64,000 nucleotides of DNA from Sphingomonadales bacterium (GCA_009995225.1 JAACPW010000002.1:157515-221514), one strand, 5' to 3'. Shown: positions 49,883 through 63,530, numbered from the stretch's first letter. Numbers and translations are program-made. Notes: generated by a model from the letters alone, not told the origin.

Positions 49883-50134
49883 ATGATGACGACATTGATG
49901 CACAAGGTGCGCGACACCGCGCTTTCCGGTATGACCGCACTGGTTCTGCTCGGCGCAGCCCTTGCTGCCCCGGCGCAAGCGATGAAGCCGCCGCCGACGG
50001 AACCGGGTAGCAGTTCATCGGGTGGATCTTCGAGTGGCGGCACCGCTGTTCCCGAACCTTCAAGCCTCGTCCTGTTCGGCGCTGGCGCCGCTGCCTTCAT
50101 GATGGCGCGCCGCCGCCGTAAAACACCCGACTGA
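49883..50134 (+). CDS. Small PEP-CTERM sorting-signal protein
   Basis: Signal peptide, Ser/Gly-rich middle, C-terminal AVPEPSSLVLFGAGAAAFMMARRRRK. Confidence 0.85.
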   Translation: MMTTLMHKVRDTALSGMTALVLLGAALAAPAQAMKPPPTEPGSSSSGGSSSGGTAVPEPSSLVLFGAGAAAFMMARRRRKTPD

Positions 50135-50202
50135 TACCGGACAATCAGCCCGGTTACTGGCACGGTTGCTGGCATGGCCGCTGCGCTGCTAGGGCGCCCG
50201 GC

Positions 50203-50760
50203 GTGTCGGCACCCCGTTCCGCAACCTTGCGCGCTCCAAAAACAGGCCGGCCCATGCGCCGCGTCCTGGTTATTGGCCCTTGCGGATCGGGCAAAAGTAC
50301 TCTTGCGCGAAAATTGGCGCCCAAGATGGGTTTGCCGCTGATCCACATGGACCAGCTCGGAAGGCAAGCCGGCTGGGTCGAAGTCGAAAAGGCCGATCTT
50401 GCCGCCCGCCTTGCCGTTGCTGTGGCGGGTGAGGAATGGCTGATCGAGGGCAACTACGGCAGCACTCTCGGCCCGCGGCTGCAACGCGCGGATACAGTGA
50501 TCTATCTCGATTTCCCGATCCGCGTGTGCCTGTGGCGGCTGCTGCGGCGGGTCGCGACGCTGCGTGGCCAGTCGCGCCCCGATATGCCCGATGGCTGTCC
50601 CGAGCGGTTCGACGCCGCCTTTTTCTGGTATGTTATCAATTGGAACCGCGGCCCAAGGGTGCGAACCGAAGCAAGCCTTGCGCCTTACGCCGAAAAGGTG
50701 GTTCGCCTCACATCGCCGCGCCATCTTGCACATTGGGTCAAAGCCAATAACCTTGGATGA
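50203..50760 (+). CDS. P-loop kinase (adenylate kinase/FlaR-like); start possibly at 50254
   Basis: RRVLVIGPCGSGKSTLARKLAPKMGLPLIHMDQL; IEGNYGSTLGPRLQRADTVIYLDFP. Confidence 0.8.
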   Translation: MSAPRSATLRAPKTGRPMRRVLVIGPCGSGKSTLARKLAPKMGLPLIHMDQLGRQAGWVEVEKADLAARLAVAVAGEEWLIEGNYGSTLGPRLQRADTVIYLDFPIRVCLWRLLRRVATLRGQSRPDMPDGCPERFDAAFFWYVINWNRGPRVRTEASLAPYAEKVVRLTSPRHLAHWVKANNLG

Positions 50761-50792
50761 CAGCCGTTTCCCTTACCAAGGACACCTTTGCA

Positions 50793-51794
50793 ATGACCCG
50801 TCTCGACCGCCGCACGCTGCTTGCCGGAGCCGCTGCCACTGCATCGCTTGTCGTCACGGTCCGGGCAGGCGCGGCAGAGACTGTCTATCGCCCCGATGCC
50901 AGCTTCAAGGGCAAAAGCGTCCTGATCACCGGGTGCTCTTCGGGTTTCGGGCGGCTGACGGCGGAATTGCTCGCGCGGCAGGGCGCCCAGGTGTTTGCCA
51001 CCATGCGCGCCCTCCCCCGGCCCGAAGCCGAAAGCTTGCGCGTCCTCGCACTGAACGAGCGGCTTGATCTGCACGTCATCGCAATCGACGTGACGTCCGA
51101 TGAGCAGGTGATCAATGGCGTCGCTGAGGCGGAAATGATTGCGGGCGGCCCGATCGATGTGCTGGTGAACAATGCCGGAATCGGTATCACTTCGCCGGTC
51201 GAAGTGCAGGACATGGAGGCAACCCGCCAGATGTTCGAAACCAACGTCTTTGGTCCCCACCGCATGGCGCGTGCGGTGCTGCCTGGTATGCGCGCCAAGG
51301 GCGCCGGGCAGATCATCCAGATTTCGAGCCAGCTTGGCCGGGTCATTGCGCCTTACTCCGGGCATTATTCCGCCACCAAGTTTGCCCTGGAATCGATGAG
51401 CGAGCAGCTTGCCTATGAACTGGTGCCGCACAATATCGACGTTACGATCATCGAACCCGGCGGCTACCCCACCAAGGTATGGGTCAACCGCAACGCCTAT
51501 TCTTCGGCCCTGAAAGCGCGGGCCGCCGCGGTGCATACGGATGGTTATCCCCTGCAGGTCGCCCGGATGGGAACCGAGGACGGATCGGGTCGCAGCAACG
51601 ATCCCGCCGACGTTGCCAAGGCTATTGCCGGTTTGATCGCCCAGCCCCCCGGCACACGCCCGCTTCGCTTGCCAGTCTCGCCGGGGAACAAGCCGCAGGT
51701 GCCGATCAACGATGTGACGTCGCGGGTGCAGACCGAATGGCTGGGTGCTTCGCCTGCGGTTGGCCCGTTGATCCGCGCGGTGCATCGCAGGTGA
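50793..51794 (+). CDS. SDR-family oxidoreductase with N-terminal Tat-like signal
   Basis: LDRRTLLAGAAATASLVVTVRAGAAE then SVLITGCSSGFGRL; NNAGIGI; YSGHYSATKFAL (YxxxK). Confidence 0.85.
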   Translation: MTRLDRRTLLAGAAATASLVVTVRAGAAETVYRPDASFKGKSVLITGCSSGFGRLTAELLARQGAQVFATMRALPRPEAESLRVLALNERLDLHVIAIDVTSDEQVINGVAEAEMIAGGPIDVLVNNAGIGITSPVEVQDMEATRQMFETNVFGPHRMARAVLPGMRAKGAGQIIQISSQLGRVIAPYSGHYSATKFALESMSEQLAYELVPHNIDVTIIEPGGYPTKVWVNRNAYSSALKARAAAVHTDGYPLQVARMGTEDGSGRSNDPADVAKAIAGLIAQPPGTRPLRLPVSPGNKPQVPINDVTSRVQTEWLGASPAVGPLIRAVHRR

Positions 51795-51861
51795 GGCTCT
51801 AGCCAGCGCCCCGCCCGCCCGCTAAGGCCCACCGCTTTCCAGCTAGTGAAGAGAACACATC

Positions 51862-52962
51862 ATGGGTTTCCGTTGCGGAATCGTCGGCCTGCCCAATGTC
51901 GGCAAGTCCACCTTGTTCAATGCCCTTACTGAAACGCAGGCCGCGCAAGCCGCGAACTATCCGTTCTGCACGATCGAACCCAATGTCGGGCAGGTCGCGG
52001 TACCGGATGATCGCCTGCAGATGATCGCCGCGATCGGCAAGAGCGCCAAGATCATCGAAACGCAGCTGGGCTTTGTCGACATCGCCGGCCTCGTGAAGGG
52101 CGCGAGCAAGGGCGAAGGTCTCGGCAACCAGTTTCTCGGCAATATCCGCGAAGTGGACGCCATCGTCCACGTGCTGCGCTGCTTTGAGGATGGCGATATC
52201 CAGCACGTTTCCAACAAGGTCGATCCGATTGCGGACGCCGAAGTGGTTGAGACCGAACTGATGCTGTCGGACCTCGAAAGTCTCGAAAAGCGCGTGCCTG
52301 CCGCTGCCAAGCGCGGTGCGGCGGGAGACAAGGAAGCCAAGGCCATGGCGAGCGTATTGGGTCAGGCTTTGGCGCTCCTGCGCGAAGGCAAGCCTGCGCG
52401 CCTCACTGTGCCCGGCGATGAGGAAGAGGAACGCCTGTTCAAGCAAGCCCAGCTCCTGACCGCCAAGCCCGTCCTTTACGTCTGCAACGTCGCCGAGGAA
52501 GATGCCGCCCAGGGCAATGAACTGTCCGCGAAGGTCTTTACCAAGGCCGCGGCTGAAGGCGCCGAAGCCGTGGTCGTTTCAGCGGCGATCGAGGCGGATC
52601 TGGTGACCATGCCGGTGGAAGATCGCGGTGAATTCCTCGAAGCCCTCGGCCTCAGCGAAAGCGGCCTCGCCCGCGTGATTCGCGCAGGGTACAAGCTGCT
52701 GGGCCTCAAGACATTCTTCACATGCGGCCCCAAGGAAGCGCGCGCCTGGACCTTCCCGGATGGCGCCAAGGCCCCGCAGGCTGCCGGAGAGATTCACTCC
52801 GATTTCGAGCGCGGGTTCATTCGCGCCGAAACCATCGCTTATGAGGATTTCGTGTCCCTTGGCGGCGAAGCAGGCGCAAAGGAAGCGGGCAAGCTGCGGC
52901 AAGAGGGCAAGGAATACTTGGTGCAAGACGGCGATGTGCTGATGTTCAAGTTCAATGTCTGA
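51862..52962 (+). CDS. ychF: Redox-regulated ATPase YchF
   Basis: MGFRCGIVGLPNVGKSTLFNALTETQAAQAANYPFCTIEPNVG. Confidence 0.97.
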   Translation: MGFRCGIVGLPNVGKSTLFNALTETQAAQAANYPFCTIEPNVGQVAVPDDRLQMIAAIGKSAKIIETQLGFVDIAGLVKGASKGEGLGNQFLGNIREVDAIVHVLRCFEDGDIQHVSNKVDPIADAEVVETELMLSDLESLEKRVPAAAKRGAAGDKEAKAMASVLGQALALLREGKPARLTVPGDEEEERLFKQAQLLTAKPVLYVCNVAEEDAAQGNELSAKVFTKAAAEGAEAVVVSAAIEADLVTMPVEDRGEFLEALGLSESGLARVIRAGYKLLGLKTFFTCGPKEARAWTFPDGAKAPQAAGEIHSDFERGFIRAETIAYEDFVSLGGEAGAKEAGKLRQEGKEYLVQDGDVLMFKFNV

Positions 52963-53018
52963 ATTTGGTCAAATGCAGCGTCGCGTAATTGTCGTGCATC
53001 GCAAATAAGGGCGCTGTC

Positions 53019-54236
53019 ATGCACCGGATTCTTCTCCTGCTCGCCGTTCTGCTTCTGCCAGCGCCGCTTATGGCTGATGAGATCGAAAACGATCCGCCGC
53101 GACCGGTGACGATCCTGATCGGGATCGATAGCTTTCGGCCTGATTATCTGGACCGGGGGATAACCCCGCGGCTTAGTGCTTTGGCCGCGGACGGGGCAAG
53201 CGGAGCCATGCGGCCAAGCTTTCCGACCAAGACCTTCCCCAACCATTATGCCATCGTCACCGGCAAGCGGCCCGACCGCAACGGCATTGTTGGCAATTCG
53301 ATGATCGATCCGCGTCGGCCGGGTCAGATTTTCAGCCTGGGCAATGCCCGGCAGGCGCTTGACCCCTTTTGGTGGGGCGAGGCCGAACCGGTCTGGGTAA
53401 CCGCCGAGCGCGCAGGCATCAGAACCGCGACGATGTTCTGGCCGGGCAGTGAAGTGCCGATCAACGACATTCGCCCGAGTGACTGGTTGCGGTTCGACCA
53501 GAATGTGAGCAATGTTCAGCGCGTCAATACGATGCTGGACTGGATGCGCCGCCCTGCGTCGCTCCGCCCGGCTTTTGCCACGCTCTATTTCGATACGGTC
53601 GATACACAGGGCCACCGGTTTGGCCCCGACAGCGCCGAAGTGAACGCCGCCATCGCCGAGGTGGATGCAAGGATCGGCGGCCTGGTGGACGGGATCGCAG
53701 CGATGGGCGTTCCGGTGAACCTCGTCATCGTCGCGGACCATGGCATGCGTCAGGTCGATGCGGCGCGGGTGATCCAGCTTGACGAACTGATCGACCGGGA
53801 AAGCTACATCGCTGTCGAGGCTGGTCCCTATGCTGCGGTCGAGCCTGTCACCGGAACCGATGCCCGCGTTGCCGAGGCGTTGCTGGTGCCGCACGAACAC
53901 ATGACCTGCACCCGCAAGGAAGACCTGCCAGAGCGCCTCCATTATGGAAGCAATCCGCGGGTCGCGGCAATCATCTGCATCGCCGAGAACGGCTGGACGA
54001 TCCTTTCGGGCGAACCCAGCTACCCTGTGTCAGGCGGTGCGCACGGATACGATAACGCCGATCCGGAAATGCTTGCGCTGTTCATTGCCAACGGCCCTGC
54101 GTTTTCCAAAGGGCGCCGCGTGGCGGTTTTCGATAATGTCGCCGTTGCCGCGCTGCTGCGCGCCGCGATTGGTCTGCCGCAAGATGCCGACGCTGATGGC
54201 AAGCTGGCCGATCTTGACGGGGCACTTAGGCGCTGA
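53019..54236 (+). CDS. Ectonucleotide pyrophosphatase/phosphodiesterase-family protein
   Basis: Signal peptide; ILIGIDSFRPDYLDRGITPRLSALAADG...MRPSFPTKTFPNHYAIVTGKRPDRNGIVGN; VADHGM. Confidence 0.92.
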   Translation: MHRILLLLAVLLLPAPLMADEIENDPPRPVTILIGIDSFRPDYLDRGITPRLSALAADGASGAMRPSFPTKTFPNHYAIVTGKRPDRNGIVGNSMIDPRRPGQIFSLGNARQALDPFWWGEAEPVWVTAERAGIRTATMFWPGSEVPINDIRPSDWLRFDQNVSNVQRVNTMLDWMRRPASLRPAFATLYFDTVDTQGHRFGPDSAEVNAAIAEVDARIGGLVDGIAAMGVPVNLVIVADHGMRQVDAARVIQLDELIDRESYIAVEAGPYAAVEPVTGTDARVAEALLVPHEHMTCTRKEDLPERLHYGSNPRVAAIICIAENGWTILSGEPSYPVSGGAHGYDNADPEMLALFIANGPAFSKGRRVAVFDNVAVAALLRAAIGLPQDADADGKLADLDGALRR

Positions 54237-54338
54237 CGCCCTTCATCTGCCTCCCAGTTTTCGCGCAAGGTTGAAAAAGGTAAATTGGAACATCGGCAGT
54301 CCCGATCCTGTTTGCCCCGCTCATAATGAAACGGGGAC

Positions 54339-55148
54339 ATGGTCGTGATCGATAAATCCGAGAAATTCGAATGGCTGGTGCGGGCCGGGTATCTTTCACG
54401 TGCGTTGCTCTATGTGATGCTGGGCTTCCTTGCTCTCACCAGCGCGAGCGCGATCAGCGAAGGCACCGATGGGATCTTCCAAGCCATCGAGAATTTCCCG
54501 GCCGGAACCGCAATTCTCTGGCTGATGGTGGTTGGATTGGTGGCTTACGCGCTCTTCCGCTTCGCCTCGCCGGTTTTCGACATCGAAAATAACGGCTCGG
54601 ATACAACCGGATGGGGTCAACGAATTGGCCATGCAGGCTCCGGCATCGGCCATCTCGCGCTGGCATGGACGGCCTACAAGTTCGCAACCAGCACATCAGA
54701 AGGATCGGGTGACGGCGCCCAGACGGCAGCGGCCGGTGTGTTAGGGCTGCCGCTTGGCGAAATGGCGTTGGGTGTGCTGGGACTTGCGTTTTTCCTGACG
54801 TCGGTCTTTCAGTTCAAGAAGGCGGTCACCGCCCAGTTCATGCAACGCATTTCAGGGTCAGCCCCTTCGTTCACGTGCACACTCGGCCGCATCGGCTTTG
54901 CGGCGCGCGGCGTGGTGTATGCGGTGATCGGATGGTCGCTGATCAAGGCCGGATTCATGGCGAGCGGCGCTGACAGCGTCCGATCGCTCGGGACGGCACT
55001 GTCAGACCTTGCGGGCACGGGCTTCCTGTTCACGCTGACGGCATTGGGCCTGTTGATCTTCGGCTTTTTCAGCCTGATCCTCTCACGCTATCGCATCATC
55101 CCGGAAATCGACCCCGATGCGGGCATCCCGAAGTTTCGGATGCGCTGA
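54339..55148 (+). CDS. DUF1206 membrane protein
   Basis: Six TM segments; three-fold repeat pattern LVRAGYLSRALLYVMLG / IGHAGSGIGHLAL / LGRIGFAARGVVYAVIG. Confidence 0.85.
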   Translation: MVVIDKSEKFEWLVRAGYLSRALLYVMLGFLALTSASAISEGTDGIFQAIENFPAGTAILWLMVVGLVAYALFRFASPVFDIENNGSDTTGWGQRIGHAGSGIGHLALAWTAYKFATSTSEGSGDGAQTAAAGVLGLPLGEMALGVLGLAFFLTSVFQFKKAVTAQFMQRISGSAPSFTCTLGRIGFAARGVVYAVIGWSLIKAGFMASGADSVRSLGTALSDLAGTGFLFTLTALGLLIFGFFSLILSRYRIIPEIDPDAGIPKFRMR

Positions 55149-55172
55149 CGCCGAGGCGTCGATCGCCTCATC

Positions 55173-58274
<3,102 letters not shown>

Positions 58275-58309
58275 CGCGCCGGCATGTAATCCTGAAGGGA
58301 CTTTAGGCC

Positions 58310-59260
58310 ATGGCGCCCCCCTCTTCGCGCCGCTCAGGCTTTTCGAAGAAGGCGCAATATTCCGCGTTCACCGGCTATTTGCTGGCGGGCGCGGGTGTTG
58401 TGCTTGGCCTTGCATTGCTGGCGCTATCGCTCTGGCAGCCGAGCGCATTTGCACCCGTGCGCGGCGTTGCCAGCGATGTTGTCGCCCCGGTCGGGACAGG
58501 CGGTGCGGTTGCCCGCTCCGGATCCCAAGGTTTTCTGGATAATATTGCAGGCTACTTCAGAGCGGGTCAGCAAAATGCGGCTTTGCGCCGCGAAGTGGAA
58601 ATTGCGCGCATCCGCCTGGCTGAAGCCGACGCGGTCACGGCCGAAAATCGGCGTCTCAAAAGCTTGCTTGGGCTCAAGGAAGGCGAGACAAAACCAGTTG
58701 CTATGGCGCGGCTTGTTGGATCGACGGCGACCAGCGGGCGGCGCCACGCCTACCTTAGCGCAGGGGCAAACAACGGCGTCAGGCTCGGGATGGCGGTCGT
58801 GTCTGAACGCGGCGTGGTTGGCCGCGTGCTCGAGACGGGGCGCAATTCGGCGCGCGTTTTGCTCCTCACAGACAGTGAGAGCGTTTTGCCGGTCCGGCGT
58901 GCCAAGGACAATGTGATCGCCTTTGCCGAAGGCCGCGGCGACGGCCTGCTGCGCATCCGGCTCGTCAATCTCGGCGTCAATCCACTGAAGATTGGCGATA
59001 TGATGGTAACCAGCGGTGCGGGCGGATATTACCGGCCTGGCGTCGCGGTGGCGGTCATTGCCAAGATCACCCCCGATGGCGGAATCGCGCGGCTTGTGGC
59101 GGAGCCGAGCGCCACCAATTTTGTTGCGGTGGAGCCTGTGTTTCAGCCAGCAGCCGTGGCCGAGTTGGGTGCACAGCAAGCGGCGCCAGGGGCCGAACCT
59201 TCGGCCAGTCCCTCCCCGACGACCGCCGCGCCGCGCAGCGATGCGGCCGGGGAAGAATAA
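58310..59260 (+). CDS. mreC: Rod shape-determining protein MreC
   Basis: Single TM, coiled coil, ENRRLKSLLGLKE; position after mreB. Confidence 0.93.
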   Translation: MAPPSSRRSGFSKKAQYSAFTGYLLAGAGVVLGLALLALSLWQPSAFAPVRGVASDVVAPVGTGGAVARSGSQGFLDNIAGYFRAGQQNAALRREVEIARIRLAEADAVTAENRRLKSLLGLKEGETKPVAMARLVGSTATSGRRHAYLSAGANNGVRLGMAVVSERGVVGRVLETGRNSARVLLLTDSESVLPVRRAKDNVIAFAEGRGDGLLRIRLVNLGVNPLKIGDMMVTSGAGGYYRPGVAVAVIAKITPDGGIARLVAEPSATNFVAVEPVFQPAAVAELGAQQAAPGAEPSASPSPTTAAPRSDAAGEE

Positions 59261-59814
59261 TGGAGCGGCTCGATCATCGCGCCCGTTCGGACATGTATGG
59301 TCTCCGCATCAACCGGGCGCCTTCGCCCCTGCGCGCGCACTCCGTGCCTTATGTCACGATCATGCTCGGTTCACTGCTCCCGGTATTGTTCATCGCCGAC
59401 GTGATGCCGCTGCTGCCATCTCTTGGATTTCTGCTGCTGCTGAGCTGGCGCATGGTGCGCCCTGGACTGTTGCCCCTGTGGGCTGGTGCACCGCTCGGCG
59501 CGTTTGATGATCTCGTCAGCGGGCAGCCCTTCGGCAGCGCGATTATGCTATGGTCCATCGCCATGATCGTGATTGAGATGATTGAAACCCGCTTTCCCTG
59601 GCGGGGGCTGTGGCAGGATTGGTTGACAGTGGGGGGCATGGCCGTAACCTATTGGTTTGCCGCGCTGCTGATTTCCGGCGCAAGCCTGACGCCGGAACTT
59701 CTGGCGGTCACTTTGCCGCAGGCCGTGCTGTCGCTGCTGCTCTATCCATTAATCGCACGCATGGTTGCCGGTTTGGATCGCTTTCGCCTCTCGCGCGCAC
59801 GAAGGATCAACTGA
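59260..59814 (+). CDS. mreD: Rod shape-determining protein MreD
   Basis: Small multi-TM protein between mreC and mrdA, overlapping starts/stops. Confidence 0.85.
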   Translation: MERLDHRARSDMYGLRINRAPSPLRAHSVPYVTIMLGSLLPVLFIADVMPLLPSLGFLLLLSWRMVRPGLLPLWAGAPLGAFDDLVSGQPFGSAIMLWSIAMIVIEMIETRFPWRGLWQDWLTVGGMAVTYWFAALLISGASLTPELLAVTLPQAVLSLLLYPLIARMVAGLDRFRLSRARRIN

Positions 59815-61949
59815 TGAAGATCCCGTTTCTGCGCGACGGACCCGAGCGCGCACCGCGAATGATCAACGCTTCGATCCTGCGCAGCAGTTTTGAACGCAGG
59901 GGCCTGATCATTGGCGCTGTGCAAGGCGGCGTCGGCGTGCTGCTGGCATTGCGGCTTGGATATCTCGCAATTGCCGAGAACGAAAAGTATCGACTGGAAT
60001 CGGAAAGTAACCGGGTCAACCTTACGTTGATTCCGCCACGTCGGGGCTGGATCCTCGATCGCAATGGCGCGCCGCTCGCCTCAAACCGCGCCGACTTCCG
60101 GGTCGATCTGATCCCCGAGCGGCTCCAAAATGCCGATGCGACCATTGACCGGCTGGGCGAATTGCTGTCGCTTGAACCGGCGCGGATTGTCGATATCAAG
60201 GACAAGGTGTCGACTTCGCGCGGATTTCAACCGGTCGAGGTGGCAAGCGGCCTCGGCTACGAACAGTTCGCCGCACTGAGTGTGCGTCTTCCCGACCTTC
60301 CCGGCGTGGTCCCGCAGCGCGGATTTTCCCGCTTCTATCCCACCGCATCAAGCGTAGGCCACCTGATCGGCTATGTCGGACCAGCGTCATCCGAAGAGTA
60401 TGAAAAAGATCCCAATCCGCTGTTGATCACACCGGGTTACAAGATCGGCAAGGACGGGCTCGAAAAGCAGTTCGAGAAGGATTTGCGCGGCGTCCCCGGC
60501 GCACGCAGGGTTGAGGTGACCGCTGCGGGCCGGATCGTGCGCGATCTTGAAACCCGCGAGGACGTTCAGGGCCCCCCTGTAAGGCTGACCATCGACGGCC
60601 CCCTGCAAGACTATGCCGCGCGCCGGATCGGGCTGGAAAGTGGTTCGGTCGTCGTCATGGACTGCCGGACCGGCGATCTCATGTGCATGGCATCAATGCC
60701 CAGCTTCGATCCCAATTCTTTTTCCGATGGGATTGGCGGGGTTGAATATGCCATGCTGCGCGAAGACGAGCGTGTGCCGTTGCGCAACAAGGTTTTGAAA
60801 GGGCTCTATCCCCCCGGTTCAACGGTCAAGCCCATGGTATCGATGGCTTTGATGAAAGCAGGCGTCGACCCTCAGGAAACGGTGTTCTGCGGTGGGGGGT
60901 TGCGTGTGGGCAATCGCGTCTTTGGTTGCTGGAACCGACGCGGACACGGCTCGGTCGATATGGCAAAGGGCATCTATCAAAGCTGTGACGTCTACTTCTA
61001 CGCAATGGCACAGCGTGTGGGCATGGACCCGATCGCAGCCATGGCGCGGCGTTGCGGCATGGGGCAGGAATTCCCGCTTCCCGTCACAAGCCAGTTTTAC
61101 GGAACGGTGCCTGATCCAGCCTGGAAAATGGCAAAATGGGGCCGCGAATGGCAGACCTTTGACACGGTCAACGCGACAATCGGTCAGGGATACATGCTTT
61201 CGAGCCCGCTCCAGCTTGCGGTTATGGCATCCCGGATTGCGACAGGCCGTCATGTGATGCCGCGCCTGACACTGGGCACAAAACCAAAGGGTTTTGACGA
61301 CATCGATTTTCCGATGGAGCAGGTCGAATATGTCCGCAAGGCGATGAGCGATGTGGTCAACGGACCCGGCACCGCCGGGCGCGCCCGATTACCGATCGAT
61401 GGTGTTCAGATTGCCGGCAAGACGGGAACGGCGCAGGTCGTCTCGCTCAGCAAATCGAACGGAAAGACCGGACCGTGGAAATATCGGGACCACGGCCTTT
61501 TCATCTTCTTCGCGCCCTATGACAATCCGCGCTACGCGGGAGCGGTGGTGATCGAGCATGGTGGCGGCTCAGGCGCAGCCTATCCGATTGCGCGCGATGT
61601 GATGACATTCATGTTCGACCCCACCAAGGGTCTTGAGGCGCTGGACACGCTGGAAAAGCAATGGGGCGGCACCGCTCAACAAAGGCTTGAACTTCGCTAC
61701 GCTGCCTATGCCGCAGAGCGCGGGGCTGCGGTGAAACCCCCGCCGCGCCGCGAGGAAGAAATCTTTGACCGCGTTGAGGCCGAAGCGCGCCGCGCGGCCG
61801 CCCAACCTGAGGCGATCGCTGACGAGGTGATTGCCCCGCGGCCCGAAGCCAACCCGTCGGGCACGCCACCCGGCGCAGCCCTACCGCCGCAAGCGACGCC
61901 ATCTGCGCCGCTGGCCACTGATACGCCGCCTGTGGAGGTCAGCGAATGA
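59814..61949 (+). CDS. mrdA: Penicillin-binding protein 2
   Basis: PRRGWILDRNGAPLASN; LYPPGSTVKPMVSMALM (SxxK); GKTGTAQV (KTG). Confidence 0.95.
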   Translation: MKIPFLRDGPERAPRMINASILRSSFERRGLIIGAVQGGVGVLLALRLGYLAIAENEKYRLESESNRVNLTLIPPRRGWILDRNGAPLASNRADFRVDLIPERLQNADATIDRLGELLSLEPARIVDIKDKVSTSRGFQPVEVASGLGYEQFAALSVRLPDLPGVVPQRGFSRFYPTASSVGHLIGYVGPASSEEYEKDPNPLLITPGYKIGKDGLEKQFEKDLRGVPGARRVEVTAAGRIVRDLETREDVQGPPVRLTIDGPLQDYAARRIGLESGSVVVMDCRTGDLMCMASMPSFDPNSFSDGIGGVEYAMLREDERVPLRNKVLKGLYPPGSTVKPMVSMALMKAGVDPQETVFCGGGLRVGNRVFGCWNRRGHGSVDMAKGIYQSCDVYFYAMAQRVGMDPIAAMARRCGMGQEFPLPVTSQFYGTVPDPAWKMAKWGREWQTFDTVNATIGQGYMLSSPLQLAVMASRIATGRHVMPRLTLGTKPKGFDDIDFPMEQVEYVRKAMSDVVNGPGTAGRARLPIDGVQIAGKTGTAQVVSLSKSNGKTGPWKYRDHGLFIFFAPYDNPRYAGAVVIEHGGGSGAAYPIARDVMTFMFDPTKGLEALDTLEKQWGGTAQQRLELRYAAYAAERGAAVKPPPRREEEIFDRVEAEARRAAAQPEAIADEVIAPRPEANPSGTPPGAALPPQATPSAPLATDTPPVEVSE

Positions 61950-63079
61950 ACAGCCTGACGGCGCGCGGAATCATCCCGGAACCCATCGCACGCCAGCCCT
62001 GGGAGATGCTGATTCCGCTCGTATTGCTCACGAGCTTCGGTGGTTTGGTGCTCTATTCAGCGGGCGGCGGCGCGATGCAGCCCTTTGCCTTGTCGCACTT
62101 CATCCGGTTTATGGTGTTCGCAGTGATGACCGGAATTATCGCCGCGCTCCCGCGCGATGCGGTGCGGATCCTGACTTATCCTGCCTATCTGATCGTTCTG
62201 CTCATGCTTCTCGCGGTGGAGATCGTGGGACAGGTTGGCGGCGGAAGCCAACGCTGGCTTGAATTTGGTCCGATCCGTATTCAGCCGTCCGAGTTGATGA
62301 AGCCTGCAGTCGTGCTGGCGATGGCGCGCTTCTACGAAACCTTGCCATCTGGCATGATCGGCTCGTGGCGATCCGTTGTTCCTGCGGGAATGCTGATCTT
62401 GCTTCCTATCGGGCTTGTGCTGATGCAGCCCGATCTGGGGACGTCCGTTGCGATTGCCTTCGGAGGCGTGGTTGTCATGTTTCTTGCTGGCCTGCCGCTG
62501 TGGTGGTTTCTGACGGCAGGAGGACTGGGCGTTGCGGCGATGCCGCTCGTCTATTTCTTCGCGCTTCATGATTACCAGCAGGCGCGGGTGACCACTTTTC
62601 TCGACCCGGAAAGTGATCCCTTGGGTGCCGGCTACCACATTGCGCAGTCGAAGATCGCGATCGGATCGGGTGGCATTTTTGGCAAGGGCTTCAACAACGG
62701 CACGCAAAGCCACCTCAATTATCTGCCAGAACCCCACACCGACTTCGTCTTTGCCAGCATGGCCGAAGAATGGGGCCTCATCGGTGGCCTGTTTGTGCTG
62801 GCGATGTATACGCTGATCCTGCGATGGGGCTGGAAGGTTGCCAATCAATCTCAGGATCGCTTCTGCGCCCTGCTCGCGGCCGGTGCCACTGCAACGATTT
62901 TCTTCTATATCGCCATCAATCTTCTGATGGTGATGGGCATGGCTCCGGCCAAGGGTATTCCCTTGCCCTGGATGAGCCACGGCGGTTCGTCGATGATGAC
63001 AAACATGATCTGTATCGGCCTGCTCATGATGGTGAACCGCTGGAATCAGGTTGCCCCACGGCGGGGTTTAACGGTCTGA
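61946..63079 (+). CDS. rodA: Rod shape-determining protein RodA (SEDS)
   Basis: SQRWLEFGPIRIQPSELMKPAVVLAMA; LPEPHTDFVFASMAEEWGLIGGL; LPWMSHGGSSM. Confidence 0.96.
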   Translation: MNSLTARGIIPEPIARQPWEMLIPLVLLTSFGGLVLYSAGGGAMQPFALSHFIRFMVFAVMTGIIAALPRDAVRILTYPAYLIVLLMLLAVEIVGQVGGGSQRWLEFGPIRIQPSELMKPAVVLAMARFYETLPSGMIGSWRSVVPAGMLILLPIGLVLMQPDLGTSVAIAFGGVVVMFLAGLPLWWFLTAGGLGVAAMPLVYFFALHDYQQARVTTFLDPESDPLGAGYHIAQSKIAIGSGGIFGKGFNNGTQSHLNYLPEPHTDFVFASMAEEWGLIGGLFVLAMYTLILRWGWKVANQSQDRFCALLAAGATATIFFYIAINLLMVMGMAPAKGIPLPWMSHGGSSMMTNMICIGLLMMVNRWNQVAPRRGLTV

Positions 63080-63207
63080 GCAAAGATTCCTGAGATTATA
63101 TTCTTGCCATCAGATTGAGACGCGCTAAATGCAGCGCCTCACGCGATTCGAGACGCGGCCTCGCCTCTCAATCTCGCAGTCCGGCCCCCTACGGGATTTG
63201 TCGGAGT

Positions 63208-63283
<76 letters not shown>

Positions 63284-63530
63284 TATTTCAACATCTTAGA
63301 TAGTGAATTCGCTTCTTGACCTTGGGTCGCGCGAACCCAGCAAGCAAATAGCAATCAGGGCGGCAATTCACTCGTCCCCTGAGACGCTGCCGCACCGAGC
63401 CGTTTGCCCCCAACATCCTCACAAGTCCGGCAGGGCGTTGCGCTGGGCTTCGCTTGGTTTCAATCTGAGCAATTGAAAGCGCCTGGCTTTCAATCGATAC
63501 CTCGGCAGTCCGACTGAAGGGAGAGGCGTA

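Noticed and set aside
49129-50733. 534-aa minus-strand ORF over pth and the P-loop kinase
   Set aside because: Antisense to well-supported genes; low-complexity translation without recognisable domain
54393-54408. CACGTG in TCTTTCACGTGCGTTG as a second parS
   Set aside because: Only the core hexamer matches; flanking GTT/AAC arms absent. Other CACGTG occurrences in the window fail the same test
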